Positions 12,870 through 25,512 of a stretch of 64,000 nucleotides of DNA are shown here, in pieces; the first letter of the stretch is position 1, and the number at the start of each line of letters is the position of its first letter. Source of the stretch: Polydactylus sextarius (lineage: Eukaryota; Chordata; Actinopteri; Polynemidae); NCBI GenBank assembly GCA_016801845.1, contig CM028926.1, forward strand, positions 11,321,501 to 11,385,500. The letters run 5' to 3'. The translations under genes and the position numbers were made by a program. The notes beneath the pieces were generated by a model, which had not been told where the DNA came from, searched no databases, and saw nothing but the letters and a program-made list of their open reading frames with translations.

Positions 12870-14035
12870 AGATTTAAAAGAAGAAACTCAGGTACTACAA
12901 CTGGGGACAACTGGAGTGTAGGTCACAAACCACAATCACGGTAAAAATCACCAACAATACGAGGCTAGGCCTTAGCATGGCGGTCAGACCAAAGCAAATC
13001 AAATAACAATAACAGAAAAAAACACTACCAACCAAACCACCACAAGGTGTCACAGCAAACTTAAGGGAGTGAGAAAGGGACCACCACCAGGGGAAGCCTG
13101 CCGCCTGCTGCACCAGCTCCTGTACGGGAAACAAAAGAAACAAAATTATAATCCTGTGGTGTGCGACACTCAGTTGAGTTGCCCAGGGAGTAATATTTAA
13201 AATCATAGGCCTATACTACCCTTACTCCCACCAGAGCTTCCTACTAATTACTAAGAAATACATAAAAATACCAATATTCAAAACAAAACTGAAACCAAAT
13301 TAACAATGTAAAAGAAAATACCAATGAAACCAGAACAAATTCAGCGGTTTTCCGGGGCCGAGCGAATCAGTCACCCCAATATGAAACCGCTTGGTGTTAG
13401 ATTATACATCTATAATAGAGAAATAAACAAATAGAATAAATGTATATATATATATAGCCCAAATAAATAGACCAAAAGCACAAACATGAATGAAAAAAAC
13501 CAACAAACAAACAATTAACCAAACCAAAAAGTTTTGTGGTGGGACGGAGACGCCAGTAACGGCAGTGAAGACAGCAAGGATGGAGAGACCGCACCCGGAC
13601 CCGAGGCTGTAGTTTCCGTGGGATAACCAGGTAGCAGCTACAGTGCACAGGAGGAGGAGGAAGAGCCGCTGCAGCTTCACAGCTACAGCAGCACAGAGAG
13701 CAGACAGCTGAGCAAAAGCCTGCTATACCAACAGCCAAGGTTAACAAAAGAGCACGCTTACCCGAACAAAAGGAGCTTTATGCCCCCAGAACTGGTCACT
13801 GCTACAGTGACAGTCGAGAGTGGACACCACACACCCCCAGTCACTCACAATAAGTCACCCCATGACACAGCAAACAACACTTAACATGACTGAAGCACAC
13901 GGAATAAAACCCCAGAGCACGCCAACCTGAGTCCTCACCACTTGAGTGTCAGGCAGCAATCTGTGCCCCAGGAGAGACGCAGCAATTATACAGGTGAAAC
14001 CACTCTAATCAGGCCCACCTAAGAACACTGAGTGG
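12870..14035. other. unassigned block between LINE pieces
   Basis: About 1.1 kb without a domain I recognise, and seen only once in the window. It has a GC-rich part near 13340-13700 next to a short (TA)n at about 13441-13456, and minus-strand frames with hydrophobic stretches (13397-13747). It probably entered as, or with, a mobile element, because it sits between the two pieces of a minus-strand LINE. I cannot name it. Confidence 0.4.
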
Positions 14036-14190
14036 AGGCGGGGCAACTGTGCTGAGGGCCGTCTCTGTGCAGTGGTCAGCTCTGAAGGCTGATTTCAGGG
14101 GTTGTTGGTGAAACTGGGCAGCCACTGATTTTTCCAAAATCTTTCTGAGGAAAGTCAGGTTGGAACAACACCAGATGCTAGGGAGGAGTT
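14036..14190 (-). mobile_element. LINE reverse-transcriptase N-terminal fragment
   Basis: On the minus strand the text TFLRKILEKSVAAQF, then LKSAFRADHCTETALSTV, matches the SKILEKVVAAQL and GFRxHHSTETAL motifs that precede the RT core in fish LINEs. It is on the same strand as, and in the right order with, the RT half at 10180-11310. The two may be one element interrupted by the block 11311-14035. Confidence 0.65.
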
Positions 14191-14851
14191 TATTATGTTG
14201 CTGATGAAAGGGCAAAGGACAGAGAGGCAGGTCTTCACCAGTGGAGTTGCCATGGGCTCCAGCAAACATGTGGAAGCTTTGGGCTTTGATATCAGACCAG
14301 AGATTCAGATTCATCGGCCTCTCCTGTTCCTGAATTATAACTTTCTCCTGCAGCATCATCTCCATTTCCCTGCATCACAGCAGTATCATCAGCTATATGA
14401 TCTGTTCTGTGGGAAGAAACAGATCATAAAAGTTTTTATTAAATTATGTTCAGGATGAATGTATAGGATGAATGTATGTTTATTGTGTTACATGAATGAT
14501 GTTGAATTTGTAAATGTATGTGAACATTAACTATGAACAGGATGAAAGTTTATCTTAAAACTAGTTTCTGTTTATTTACACTTCCATTTATTAGTTTACA
14601 TCAGACGTGTTGATTCAGTGTGTTCTTGTAATTCTGTTCATATTCCAGTTTGTTTTTCATTCAAAATGTACAGGTGGTTACAACAGTGTGGTTGAGGTGA
14701 AAAGAGAAAAGAGATAAGAAGGAGGAAATGGAGGGAGGAGGGTGGAGGAGAGGGGGAGAAAGAAGAGAGGGAGACCAGGAAGAGACATTTTATACTGTTA
14801 CAATCAACTTTGTTGAAACCTTTGATTGTTTTTAAAGTTATTTCTGGTCAT

Positions 14852-14997
14852 TTTTACCTTTATTGACAGGGACAGTGAAGACTGACAGGAAACAGAAGAG
14901 GACAGCGGGGGAACGACACGCAGCAAAGTTGGTCTCGGTCGGGACTCGAACCGTTGAACGCTGCAAAGAGAAGGCACCAACGCGGGGCGCCACAAAA
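14852..14997 (-). mobile_element. tRNA-derived SINE, right copy
   Basis: Same SINE as at 400-545, at the same place relative to the J segment, with near-identical sequence. It was carried along by the duplication. Confidence 0.6.
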
Positions 14998-15141
14998 TGT
15001 TTGATTGTGAACAAAAAGAGAAGAAAAGAAGAGACAGTCATGTTGATATGAACATTAGAGAAACACATCATGGAGCTGAAATATGATCCTGGTTCATAAT
15101 GTGGACTCACTCACGTCAGAGGACACGTTCAACAGCACATG

Positions 15142-15169
15142 GGTTTTTGTATTAGTGATTTTCACTGTG
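15142..15169 (+). promoter_or_regulatory. 12-spacer RSS of right J segment
   Basis: Nonamer GGTTTTTGT (15142-15150), 12-bp spacer (15151-15162), heptamer CACTGTG (15163-15169). It is identical to the left copy. Lying downstream of the V at 7981-8457, it is the natural deletional partner of that V. Confidence 0.92.
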
Positions 15170-15222
15170 TGATGATGGACGCCTCGATCCCTTTGGCTCT
15201 GGAACTAAACTGTTTGTAACAG
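15170..15222 (+). CDS. TCR gamma-like J segment (right copy)
   Basis: Reads DDGRLDPFGSGTKLFVTG with the F-G-x-G core at codons from 15192, and ends in g|gtaag (GT at 15223). It is shorter by 9 bases than the left J at the recombining end and has Ser instead of Pro in the core (FGSG). The phase fits the constant exon at 17621. Confidence 0.87.
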
Positions 15223-16241
15223 GTAAGAACAAACATTTATTTTCCTTCACTCGTTTTATTGAAGACGTTGAAAATGTGTTTTAAGTGAGTTTCTGCTCAA
15301 GGTTGAAAATGTCAGATGTTTTATTTGTCACTAGTTGTACAGAGTACAGCAGTAGTGACATGACATTTCAACTCTCCTGACTGTGTAAAAAAGAGAACAG
15401 TAAAGACTCTATCAGAAGATAAATAGGATCAAAACTATTATAAAAAAGACTTTACCTGAAAACCTAAAGACTGGAACAATAAAAAAAAGACAAGGAAGCA
15501 GTTATTTACATAAAAATCAATGAAACATTAGAAATGACAAATATTTATAAGAGAAGAATATGTGAATATATGATGAGTGTAGGTTAAATATAATGACCAG
15601 ACTGACATGTACATTTTCTATGTATATAACATATCATACATGATGATATATACAGATCTATACCACCATAGTATATATTACACTGACTGACAGTAAATCT
15701 GTTTTATATGAGGTTAAAACTGTACATGTGATGAATGTCACCGCTCTTTATATGATGGTGAATGTGTCTGTTTGTGTTGGACATATTAACAATAATGTGA
15801 AATATATCTGGAATCGTTAGAAGAAAAATAAGTTCTATATTGTCTTTATTCTATTTGTTTTCTGATAATAACTGTTCTGTAAATATTTCTTCAACCAAAA
15901 CACGTCTTTAGTTTAATGTAGAGTTGATTCAAAATAGTGTGAGTGTAAATGTTTGAATCCTCAGATTATGATCAATATATAATATATTTATCTGACACAA
16001 AATGTCAATGAGCATCAGCCACAGACCAGTTGTTAATGTTGACATGGAGTAATTCTACCTATACCTGTGTAGGTATAAGAAAACACACAAACACCTTCAC
16101 ACGTCTTTGGCTGTAAATATATATATAACTATAACCTAAATATATCACGGTAAATGTGTTTGTGTTTTCTATGAGGAATAAAACCCTGTAATGTTATTGA
16201 TGTTGTGAAATATGCAGTTAACACTGTATATATCTCATGAC

Positions 16242-17231
16242 TGGGGATGCACCGATTGACGGTTTTCACGTGATGGTCCGTGACCGGCGACCGGTCGCTG
16301 GCTCTAAAACGTGATGATTTTATGTGGCTCAAATGCACTCTCGCACCACACACGATCAATATCTCACAGCGGTTCACGTGCACACACATGTACAAGTGGC
16401 ACAGATTAAGCTCCAACATGTCAGCGCTATGGAAACTCTTCAGCGTGTCTGAAGAAGACGACAAGTTACAACAACACGCAACACCTGCGAGGCCAAAGTA
16501 GGACGTGGAGGGACGACACCAAAAACTGTCGCTACCGGTCTGATTAGAGTTCGATCAACTTGGAAACATATTCACTGATTGGAAACTCCCGGGTCAATAA
16601 GTCACAAGTCAAACGTTACAAAAACACCAAGGACACCAAGGTCTTTCTAACTGCGCTAAGGTAGACCGTGAGCTACAAGCCCGTTTTCATCCAAACCAGC
16701 CGTCCTCTGCCTTGTAGGAGTCACATTGGTCCGTTAGCAGTCGGCTGAGAGACGAGTGCTCAGGGACCGTCTACAAAGTGACGCACCAAAGAGAGATACG
16801 GCCAAAATATTTAATCACCGTTCTCTGATACGCTGGAGTGTTATGTCCAGATGAACCACTGAAAATAGTTTTAGTGTTTTTAGTTGGATATTGAACGTGA
16901 AAAGAAGAAAGTGGTTGTTCTGTAACACTGCACTGTTTAAATGTGTGTGAATTATTATGTTTTAATACCACACCTGAAGTTAGATTTGGACAAAGAACAA
17001 AACCCGTTTGTTGTTTCTTTGTTTGAGATGTTCGAGTTTTCCACCGTTGAAAATCTGCTTCTATTTCTATGTTAAAATGTTGTATTAAAGAAAAGATCAT
17101 CAGAAAATAAATCTTTGTGTGAGCTGTAAAGTAGTTAGAACAAATGAAACGGAATCGCCAAAATCGCTATCGTCAGGTCAAAGTATGAAAAATCAGAACG
17201 GGCCCAGAAAATGACAATCGGTGCATCTCTA
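16242..17231 (+). mobile_element. hAT-family transposon fragment, right copy
   Basis: Same TIRs and the same 8-bp target duplication (ctcatgac at 16234-16241, cttatgac at 17232-17239) as the copy at 1799-2788, in the same intron position. The BED-finger remnant here has a frameshift after SVSEEDDK. The shared target site shows one insertion event before the J-C duplication. Confidence 0.85.
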
Positions 17232-17620
17232 CTTATGACTGTCATGGTATTTAAATAACGCTAAATATGTCTTTTCATGACAACCGTGTTGTCAACATAC
17301 TGTAAATATACTAATATAATATGATGACGACACGTGTGATTTCTAAAAGTTCAATATGAATGTAAAGAATTGAAACACTGTGTCCGTCTTTGACTTTGTG
17401 TAACTTGATGTTTCTCTGATGATGAACATAATATAGAACCATGATATGTAGCACAGTAAATATATGTGAAGGTGAATCCAGTATATGTGTGAACTTTGTG
17501 CTGTATTGATGAGTAGTTTAGTGATCAGAGTCCATGTAGTTTCCAGGATCAGACTGAATGCAGTGCAGTGCTGGAAGCTGCTGTTGACTGTGTGAATGTG
17601 TGTGTGTTAATCTCAATCAG

Positions 17621-18461
17621 ATGAGCAGGTAGTGAAGCCCAGGGTGAGTGTGTACCCAGCAGCATCCAGAGCCCCCCGGGAGGAGAAGAGCTCCCTGCTG
17701 TGTCTGGCCTCAGGCATGTTTCCTCCTCGGGTCCAGTTCTCCTGGAAAAGACAGAAGAAGGACGGTTCTCTGGAGGAGGTGACCCCTAAAGACGTAGAGC
17801 AGCTGGAGATCAGAGTGTCGGGACGCGCCGCCTCCATCTTGGTGATCAGTCAGACAGAGGACAGCACGTATAGATACCGCTGCTGCGTCAACCACGAGGG
17901 GGGAAGAGTGGAGGCCCAGACAGATCACGGTAACGACGGCTCGGTGACTGTGTTGAGCAGTGATCGGGCTTCATGTGGAGACGCTGTCAAAGACAGCAGA
18001 GCAGCAGACCGCTGACGTTTCTCAGTGCAACTCCAAACATTTGACTCCTTTTGTGTTTCAGAGGTTCCAGCTCCAGCAGCCTCCTGTCCTCCAGAGAGAA
18101 ATCCACCAGCCCCGGCAGCTCTGCAGCAAGCTGACTGTAAGATCACCTGCTGCCTCTCTGCACGGACAGCTCCAATGTTGTGCTGCAGTTAGGCTCATAT
18201 CAGTGTGTTCACTGTGTGCTCATCACTGAACCATTTCAACATACACTTCAGCTTCATGTGGAGACGCTGTCAAAGACAGCAGAGCAGCAGACCGCTGACT
18301 GATTTCTGTTTGAATCCTTTTCTGTTGCAGTGCTTCCCCTGGATCCTCTCCAGCCTCAGTGCAGGGTGAAGCTGCTCTGTCTGCTCTACACAGTGCTGAT
18401 AGTGAAGAGTCTGGTGTACTGCTGTGGACTCTCTCTGCTGATGAGCCTCACAAACAAGTGA
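17621..18461 (+). CDS. TCR gamma-like constant region, intact copy
   Basis: Three exons with consistent phase-1 junctions: 17621-17929 (Ig C domain), 18062-18136 (hinge), 18331-18461 (membrane anchor, TGA). The Ig domain opens DEQVVKPRVSVYPAASRAP and carries the B-strand Cys in SLLCLAS, the core Trp in FSWKRQ and the F-strand Cys in YRYRCCVNHEGG. The hinge EVPAPAASCPPERNPPAPAA has a Cys that could make the interchain bond. The last exon encodes a short membrane segment with a central Lys (LYTVLIVKSLVYCCGLSLL) and a very short tail ending SLTNK. Known TCR gamma chains have this layout, with the Lys pairing with CD3 acidic residues. The chain would be expressed on gamma-delta T cells after V-J joining. 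Assignment to gamma rather than another TCR chain rests on the membrane motif VKSLVY and the J/RSS type. Confidence 0.85.
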
Positions 18462-19972
18462 GCGTCCTCCAACTGCTCACGTGCGTGCGACCGACCGACC
18501 GACCGACCGACCGACCGACCGACCGTTTTGTGTGCTCGCCTGTTGTTCTCACCGTCGCATCTCGTGGCTTCGTCTCATTGATGTCAAATGTCTCTTTTTA
18601 TCCACAGCTTAGATACAGTCAGCCTGAAGATGATCAATACATGTATCACACACACACATTTACAGTTACTCAGTTTAAATTCTGCGCTATAGTGTTGTTT
18701 TAATGCTCCGTATCCACTTTGAATTGTGACGTGTATATTGATAGAAAATGAAGCTGAATCATTAGCGTCTGGTTTCCAGACATTTTCTCTTCTCGTCTTT
18801 CTGTTTAACACATTGTGCAGAGTGTGGCCTGTTTGGATTGAAATGTGATTTGAGAAAATAAACTCATCAGAAACAGAAAATGGACTCCATTGATCAGATA
18901 TATCCACACCTACAAACTCCACATAAAAACTCCTCCGAGGCTGAGACCTCCAGGTGGGTGGTCTCTGTGTGTCGCTGGGCTCAGTTTAACTCTGTGTGGG
19001 GGGCACTAAGAGACAAACCACAGAGAGGGAGGAGGCTTCGTGAGTGTGAACAGCAGCAGATATGAATCTGTTCTCTGTGGTTATTAGGACTCACAACAAA
19101 CTGTTGACAGAGAGGCAGCACTTCCTTTCCTGCAGCAGACGAGCTGTGTGTCTTTCTGCTCTGCAGCCTCCACACCGTTAGCTGTGACTTTTCACTTTAA
19201 TAACACAATGACAGTTACAACCATCCACTCTGGTTAAACAACTGTTCCAGGAAGCATCTGTGTTTTACTGTGTGAGAGAAACAGCTCAAATCCTCGACTC
19301 AGAGCTGAGAAATGAACTGTGAGCAAATAAACAGACGTTAAGCTCCTGTAGAATGAGACTGTTGAGTTTGTGAGTGAGCTGCTGGTGGACATAAGAAGAA
19401 TCAATAATAGATGAGTCCTACACAGAAAAACACTGATTCAAAGAAACATTCAAAACTTTCTTCTAAGATCCAACTGATACATTTCTATACATATCTGCCA
19501 TATTTACACCACAACAGAAACATCACGTACACATGAAACATCATCTTGGTTGTTTCTGTCGTGGACAAATATACATCTGTCAGTGTGAACACACTTTATT
19601 TTCCTGGAGATTCACTTGGACTCATAATTAGTCGGATGAAGTTTTTGCCTGCAGAGACTTTAAATTGACACCATGAGGTGATTTTCAACAGCGACTCCTC
19701 CACTGCAACATTGACTAAAAGTAGATTGTACTTATGGTTGATCAGAGCAACAAAACACAAACCACACAGAGACAGAAACACAAACCGCTGAGACAAACAA
19801 GTCACGTTGTTGTTCTCTTCCTGAAGCAGAACTAGAGCGGCCATGTTGCTTCACCTCAGGTCTCATTATTTCAGTAGGTCACAGCTGATCAAAGTAAAAA
19901 CCTGTTGTCAGAGGAGTCTGTACATCTCAATCAGTGCCACGTGTTCGTTGGTTCACCTCATTAAACCGCTGA

Positions 19973-20399
19973 GACAAACAAGTCACGTTGTTGTTGTCTT
20001 ACTGAAGCAGAACTAGAGCGTTCGTACGTAGTAAAACCAGATCTATGAACTACATTTAATCAACCACCAGACTGAAGAGTCTCAGTCACTGAGCTTCTGT
20101 TGTTGTGTCCACCTTCTGTAAATGTCAGTGATAAAACCAGTTATTCCATCACACTGACCAGGTCACTTTATTTAACCAGGAAAGAGCCTCGCTGACATTA
20201 AACCAGCTGTGATGATGTCCTCTCAGCGCCCCCTGCTGTCAGGAATAAAACCTTCACACTGCTGCCCTCTGCTGACTAAAACTTTTATTGTGCTGCCCCC
20301 TGGTGGCTGCAGACACACACTGCTCCACACCAGGTCACTGTAATATCTACGTGGTCGTGTAGTTCGCAGTCAAAGAAGCTTTTACACACTAATATGTTG
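19973..20399. other. junction sequence after TCR-gamma unit
   Basis: No gene seen. It contains two close copies of a short motif of the form gctgcccyctgstgrctg (20259-20310) that also occurs elsewhere in the window. It passes into the broken zinc-finger exon on the right. Confidence 0.4.
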
Positions 20400-20565
20400 A
20401 TAGTTTCATCAGGTCTTTGAAGCTGCTCTTCCTCCTGATCCATCCACAGTCCCTCCTGTTCCTCTTTAATGTTTGGAGGTTCTGGGACCTCCTGGACTAG
20501 ACTGGAGCTCCAGTCCTGCTGTTCAGGAGGAACCTCTTCCTTCTTCACCAACAGCTGCTGGACTT
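20400..20565 (-). pseudogene. zinc-finger gene exon 2, 5' stub only
   Basis: On the minus strand, after the acceptor at 20566-20567 (ttcattacag), it reads EVQQLLVKKEEVPPEQQDW through EEQLQRPDE and then leaves the family sequence. No finger follows. The intron text upstream (to about 20770) also matches the other family copies. This is the truncated end of the cluster. Confidence 0.85.
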
Positions 20566-20769
20566 CTGTAATGAACAGTAAAGACACAGACTTTAGTCCA
20601 GACAAATAAACATGATGTCTCATAGTTGTTTACCTGCTCTGACCAGGACAGTTGCATTTTATTTCCATGATAATCTTTGACCTGTGGCCAAACATGTGTT
20701 TTATGTCACAGTGACCTGGACCTTTGACCACCAACATATAATCAGTCCATCCTAATTCCCAGAGAAGGT

Positions 20770-21079
20770 TTGGACTAATCTTAAAGAACCTCTGTCAATA
20801 TATTAGTGAGACATCATGTTAATGAAGATGGAGGAGACTCTGTGATACAACTATAACATCAGTGTTTCTGTCGTTCTAACAAAGTCTTCTCACTACCTTA
20901 ACTGTGTCGTGTCAACTTTAGTTAAACTCTGATGTTTTGATTTATATCAGGTTAATGATTGAACATGATCAATGTTAAAGTTTGGGCTGCAGTTATCAAT
21001 TATTTTCTATGATTTTTCACTGATTATTCAAGTAATGTGATAAATTATTTTTCCTAATTAAATCAATAGTAAATATTAG
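20770..21079. other. AT-rich spacer
   Basis: No gene seen. Part (about 20935-21075) has a similar copy at 31360-31500, so it belongs to the local zinc-finger segmental duplications. Confidence 0.5.
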
Positions 21080-21350
21080 AAAAGAGTAGAATAGGAGGTA
21101 GAGTCTTGAGGTATCAGGATCCTCTCTGATCGAACCAGATCGAGTTTGGGTCCAAGAGGTAGACCCTTTCTACATTTAAGGTTAGACTGAAAACTTTCCT
21201 CTATGGTGAAGATGATAGTTCAGGATGGTTCAGGTGGGTCCTGAACAATCCTCTAGTGAAGCTGCTATAGAATTAGTTTGCTAGGGAACTCAAATGATAG
21301 ACTGCACCTCCTCTCTCATTACACGTGTCTCACCCTCTGTGCCTTTATAT
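21080..21350 (+). mobile_element. LINE 3' fragment
   Basis: It matches the end of the plus-strand LINE at 12180-12400 (aggtagagtctt, then cctctctgat, then ggttagactgaaaactttcct) with many substitutions. It is an old 5'-truncated copy. Confidence 0.75.
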
Positions 21351-22236
21351 CAGTATATTACATGTTGCTGGCAGGAATCTGACTGCAGCAGAGTTTATTG
21401 TGCACAAATCAACCTGAGGCCTTTTCAGGTGGTGACCTGCCTGTGATATGTGCAGCTGTGTTTTATAACCAACAACTGGTGGCTTGGCCATGTTTTCACC
21501 ACTGACCAATTACAATCACCCAGCTTATGTTTTAATTACACCATTAGAAGTGCTCCTGGTACTTCCTGCGTCCTTCCAGGAACTTCCCATCATGCTTAAC
21601 CTGGGAACTTTCTGTGTTTACCATCAGCACTAACTCCTTACCTTACATGACACAGTCATTTCTATTTCTCACCAATATCTGCAGTTTTCCTTTAGATTAT
21701 TTTTTTAAACAAGTTTTCTACTGTTTAACTCCAAAATGTTTGAATTCAAGTCAAAGAACTTTATTTATCTCTGATGGGAAATTTAAGGCACATAGAGCAG
21801 TTACACAGTCCAGAGATCTTTACCTCTCTCTCATCGTGTTTGAAAAAAAAATGTAATTACATTTTATCACACGTTTTTTGCATTCACATAACAAACATGT
21901 ATAATTTCCAAACATAAAAGCTACTTGATGTTAGTGTTTCACATGTGCAGATCGTTACATGTTGTGACGTCTCGTTAACATTGTATTTCATATATTGTAG
22001 ATCTCATACAATAACTCACCTTTTCACTACTACATGGAAAATGAAAACCACCCTCAATTATACTGCAGACAACGAAATAAAGGTTGAATGAACAAATAAA
22101 TGAATGAATGAATTTTAAACAAGTTTAAGTATAATACATTTGTCTTTGCTGCACATCTGCAGCGATGTATCCTTCCTCCTCTGTGTGATGGCTGCATGTG
22201 TCTAACATGATCACCAGCCACAGAAACCAACGGTTT
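21351..22236. other. spacer and 3' flank of zinc-finger gene A
   Basis: AT-rich. Part of the text at 22150-22236 (ctgcacatctgcagcgatgt) resembles text at 27890 and 30022 downstream of the other copies. It is therefore the shared 3' UTR of the family. No separate gene seen. Confidence 0.5.
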
Positions 22237-25012
22237 CTATTTCGTGTGCGTTACCACGTGTTTATTGAGACTCTGTCTAAAACGAAAACGTTCACCACAA
22301 AGTGAGCAGCTAAACGGTTTCTCTCCAGTGTGAGTCCTCATGTGTGATTCCAGATGTCCCTTCCTATTAAAGGTTTTTCCACAATCACAGCAGGTGAATG
22401 GTTTCTCTCCTGTGTGGATTCTTGTGTGTCTAGTAAGCTGTCCCTTCTCACTAAAACATTTACCACATTCAGAGCAGCTGTAAGGTTTCTCTCCTGTATG
22501 AATCCTCATGTGTATATTCAGATGTACATTCTGCCTAAAACACTGACCACAATCAGAGCAGATAAATGGTTTCTCTCCTGTGTGAATTCTCATGTGTCTA
22601 TTAAGCTGCCCCTTCTCATTAAATATTTTACCACAGTCAGAGCAGGTATAAGGTTTCTCTCCTCTGTGTGTTGTCTTGTGTCTAATGACATGTCCCTTCT
22701 TCTTAAAACCTTGACCACAATCAGAACAGATAAATGGTTTCTCTTCTGTGTGAGTTCTCATGGGGGCAAGGAGATTTCCCTTCATCTGAAAGGTTTTACC
22801 ACAGTCAGAGCAGATAAATGATTTTCCATTAATGTCATTCACAGAGACGTGGTTGTTTTTCAGAGTATCTAAACCTGACTGAGGTTCTCTAGTCTCGTTC
22901 CAAACTTCACTGTGACCAGTGTCTGGTCCAGAAGAGTCTGAAGTCTCATCATCTCTACCTGGTTGTAAAGGTTTGTCTTGATCCAAGGTTTTTCCTGGTT
23001 CTGACTCTTCATAGTCGTCTCCATCAGCTTCTGTTTCCATCTGTTCAGTTGAGGTGCTCACTGAAGACTTTGTCTCTCTGTCCTTCTCTGTCTGGACCTG
23101 ATGAAGCTGTGAGCTCAGAGGTTTCTCATCATCATCTTCATACTTCACATCAACAGGATCAAGAGGGAACTTGCTGACATCAGCCTCATCAGGTCTTTGA
23201 AGCTGCTCTTCCTCCTGATCCATCCACAGTCCCTCCTGTTCCTCTTTAACGTTTGGAGGTTCTGGGACCTCCTGGACTAGACTGGAGCTCCAGTCCTGCT
23301 GTTCAGGAGGAACCTCTTCCTTCTTCACCAACAGCTGCTGGACTTCTGTAATGAACAGTAAAGACACAGACTTTAGTCCAGACAAATAAACATGATGTCT
23401 CATAGTTGTTTACCTGCTCTGACCAGGACAGTTGCATTTTATTTCCATGATAATCTTTGACCTGTGGCCAAACATGTGTTTTATGTCACAGTGACCTGGA
23501 CCTTTGACCACCAACATATAATCAGTCCATCCTAATTCCCAGAGAAGGTTTGGACCAAATATGAATAAACCTCTTCAACATAGAGGTGAAGATGTCAGAG
23601 AGTCCACTCTATAATACAACTCTAACATCAGTGTAACTCTACTCTGACTGGAGGAGTCAGAAGAAACAAAGAGCGACAGCCAATCAGAGGAGGGATGTGA
23701 GATAAATGCTGCTGCCGTCTCACTGATTCACTCACAACCACGTTTAAAAGTCTGACGTTTTATCGCTTTTTCTTTCATTTTCACTTTCTACAAACTCCCC
23801 GCGTCTGATCCAGATGCTGAGACTCACAAGTCGTCGGTGAAGTCGACTAGTGTGAACGAGGGTTGATGTGTAGCGTGATCATTTGGTGTGATCACTGTGT
23901 GACGACTGTATAATCAATTTGTGCTGATGGTTTGATAAGAATCAATGTCTTACTACTGACAGTCTTGACTCGAGGCTCAGTTAAGACCTGAACTCTGTAG
24001 AGTAGAATGAGTGTAGACGTAACCACCTGTAGAAGAAAGATACAGACGCCAAGGACCAGATGTGTAGACGTAGATAACACAGATAAGACAGACGGACGCT
24101 TTATTAATCCCAAAGACACATTAAGACATCTGGTAGCTATAACTATATATTATAAAAACAACAGACAACAACCTTAAAAAACCTTCAAAAGATGAAAATA
24201 AAGACAACAACCAGAGCACAGATTACTAAGTACCACAGTTTACTCACTGAGGCACAAAAATGGGGCAAATAAGGTCAAAGGTTGTTATATCCAGTCATTG
24301 GACCAGTGGGACCAGTGTGTGTAGGTAACACAGATACCACCATGTACAACACAACTCAGACACACGTGTTGACATCAAACCACATACGTTGTTTTGTCAG
24401 AAGCAGCTAAAACATGTCGGAGTGTGACAGAGTCTAAAACTCAAAGGAACCAAACACAAGGAGTCATGAGCCCATGGTGCCGAACCAGCAGGTTGGACTA
24501 GAAAAGGAGACCGGACCAGTTCAGGTCCACTTCACTTGAAGGCTCCTCGGTTTGTTGTGAACAATAAACTCAAACCACCGAGTGTTTTTAACAACTGTAA
24601 AGTAGTTTGAACATCAGAAGAGTCGCTTCTGGTCCATGTGTTGGACTCACTTTGTTTTCTCTGACACATCAGATGCAAACACACAATGAAAAACGCCATA
24701 AACGGACTAACACGATTAGCAACCATCTTTTACCTGAACATAAAACCACATGTGCACTTACAGGTGCTGAAGTGAAAACAGCTGATAGACTTTAGAGGAC
24801 TCACCGACTCTGTTCAACTGAACTCGAGGGTTGAAAGCAGCCTCCAGGTGTCTCCATCGCTGTATCTCTTGTCTTAAACCATCAATTTCATCCTCGTACT
24901 CCGCTGTGACTCTGTCAATGAGTCCACATATAGAATCAACTGTGTCCATAGAGCAGCAAGTCTCTCTTAGTCGCTGTTCAACCAACTCTCTCAACGTGTG
25001 TCCTGCAGACAT
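22237..25012 (-). CDS. C2H2 zinc-finger protein A (7 fingers), two exons
   Basis: Exon 1 is 25012-24805 (MSAGHTLRELVEQRLRETC... ending PRVQLNRV, donor g|gtgag). Exon 2 is 23345-22237 (EVQQLLVKKEEVPPEQQDW... ending HVVTHTK, TAG). The joined frame gives about 438 residues. The N-terminal helix-rich exon is the usual teleost partner of this finger family. It is followed by an acidic linker (KYEDDDEK, EADGDDYEESEP) and seven fingers with TGEKP linkers. Finger 1 has lost its first zinc His (NLLAPMRTH), so six should fold. The protein is presumably a nuclear DNA-binding factor with unknown targets. It lies in a cluster of near-identical copies. The start Met is chosen by fit with exon 1 of copy B; MRHHVYL upstream of exon 2 is intron read-through. 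Confidence 0.85.
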
Positions 25013-25275
25013 TTTCACAACCAAACAAAAACACGTGGTGGAAGGAAGGAGATCCTCCGAGACGCGGACCTGACCCTCCGTGTTTCAGGTGAAGCGGTAC
25101 CGAGATAAAATAGAGGCTCAGTCCAGAAACCGGAACAACACAACCACGGGTCGAGAATCTTCTTCTTCTCTTGATTTCAATGGCGACGGGAAACCAGCGT
25201 GGAGGAGCACTACCGCCACCTACCGGACTAGGATGTGACCGGTACGTTTATCACACACTGAGTCTATCAGCTGTT
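24267..25275 (-). repeat. 1-kb duplicated block with zinc-finger exon 1 (copy A)
   Basis: Nearly identical to 31866-32873 in the same orientation. It covers the upstream intron, exon 1 and the promoter region (minus-strand gene). Past 25275 the two diverge, and in this copy the sequence runs straight into a TCR-gamma-locus fragment. Confidence 0.88.
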
Positions 25276-25512
25276 TTATAACCTTCACTTCATGAAACGT
25301 CCACGAACCAAACGGTCCAAAACACAGAGGCTTTTACTTCCTCTTTCACAATAAAAGCCTGCTGCTGTTTCACCAGTATAAAGGTTTTAACATGAAGCAG
25401 CAGCAGGAAGATTAACAGCCTTCAAACAGCTGACGAGGATAACGTCAGTCTGAGCCACCAGAGGGCAGCAGAGAGTCAGTTTTCTTCCTGACAGCAGCAG
25501 CACAGAGCAGAT
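25275..25512 (+). repeat. fragment of the pre-V TCR-gamma segment
   Basis: Matches 7172-7411 almost exactly in the same orientation (tttataaccttcacttcatg through gcagcagcacagagcagatg). It abuts the duplicated zinc-finger promoter block, marking a rearrangement joint. Confidence 0.85.

Larger units (their letters stand above)
14491..19972 (+). repeat. TCR-gamma J-C duplication unit, right copy
   Basis: This is the second direct copy of the unit at 34-5514, with the same order of SINE, 12-RSS, J, hAT fragment and three C exons, and the same 3' flank. It carries the intact constant region. After 19972 a short echo of the flank (gacaaacaagtcacgttgtt, also inside the unit at about 19793) is seen, suggesting a slipped end. 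Confidence 0.9.

Noticed and set aside
23346..23403. MRHHVYLSGLKSVSLLFIT as start of the zinc-finger proteins
   Set aside because: This is intron sequence before the acceptor ttcattacag; exon 1 with a matching phase lies upstream, and the same intron text occurs in all copies.
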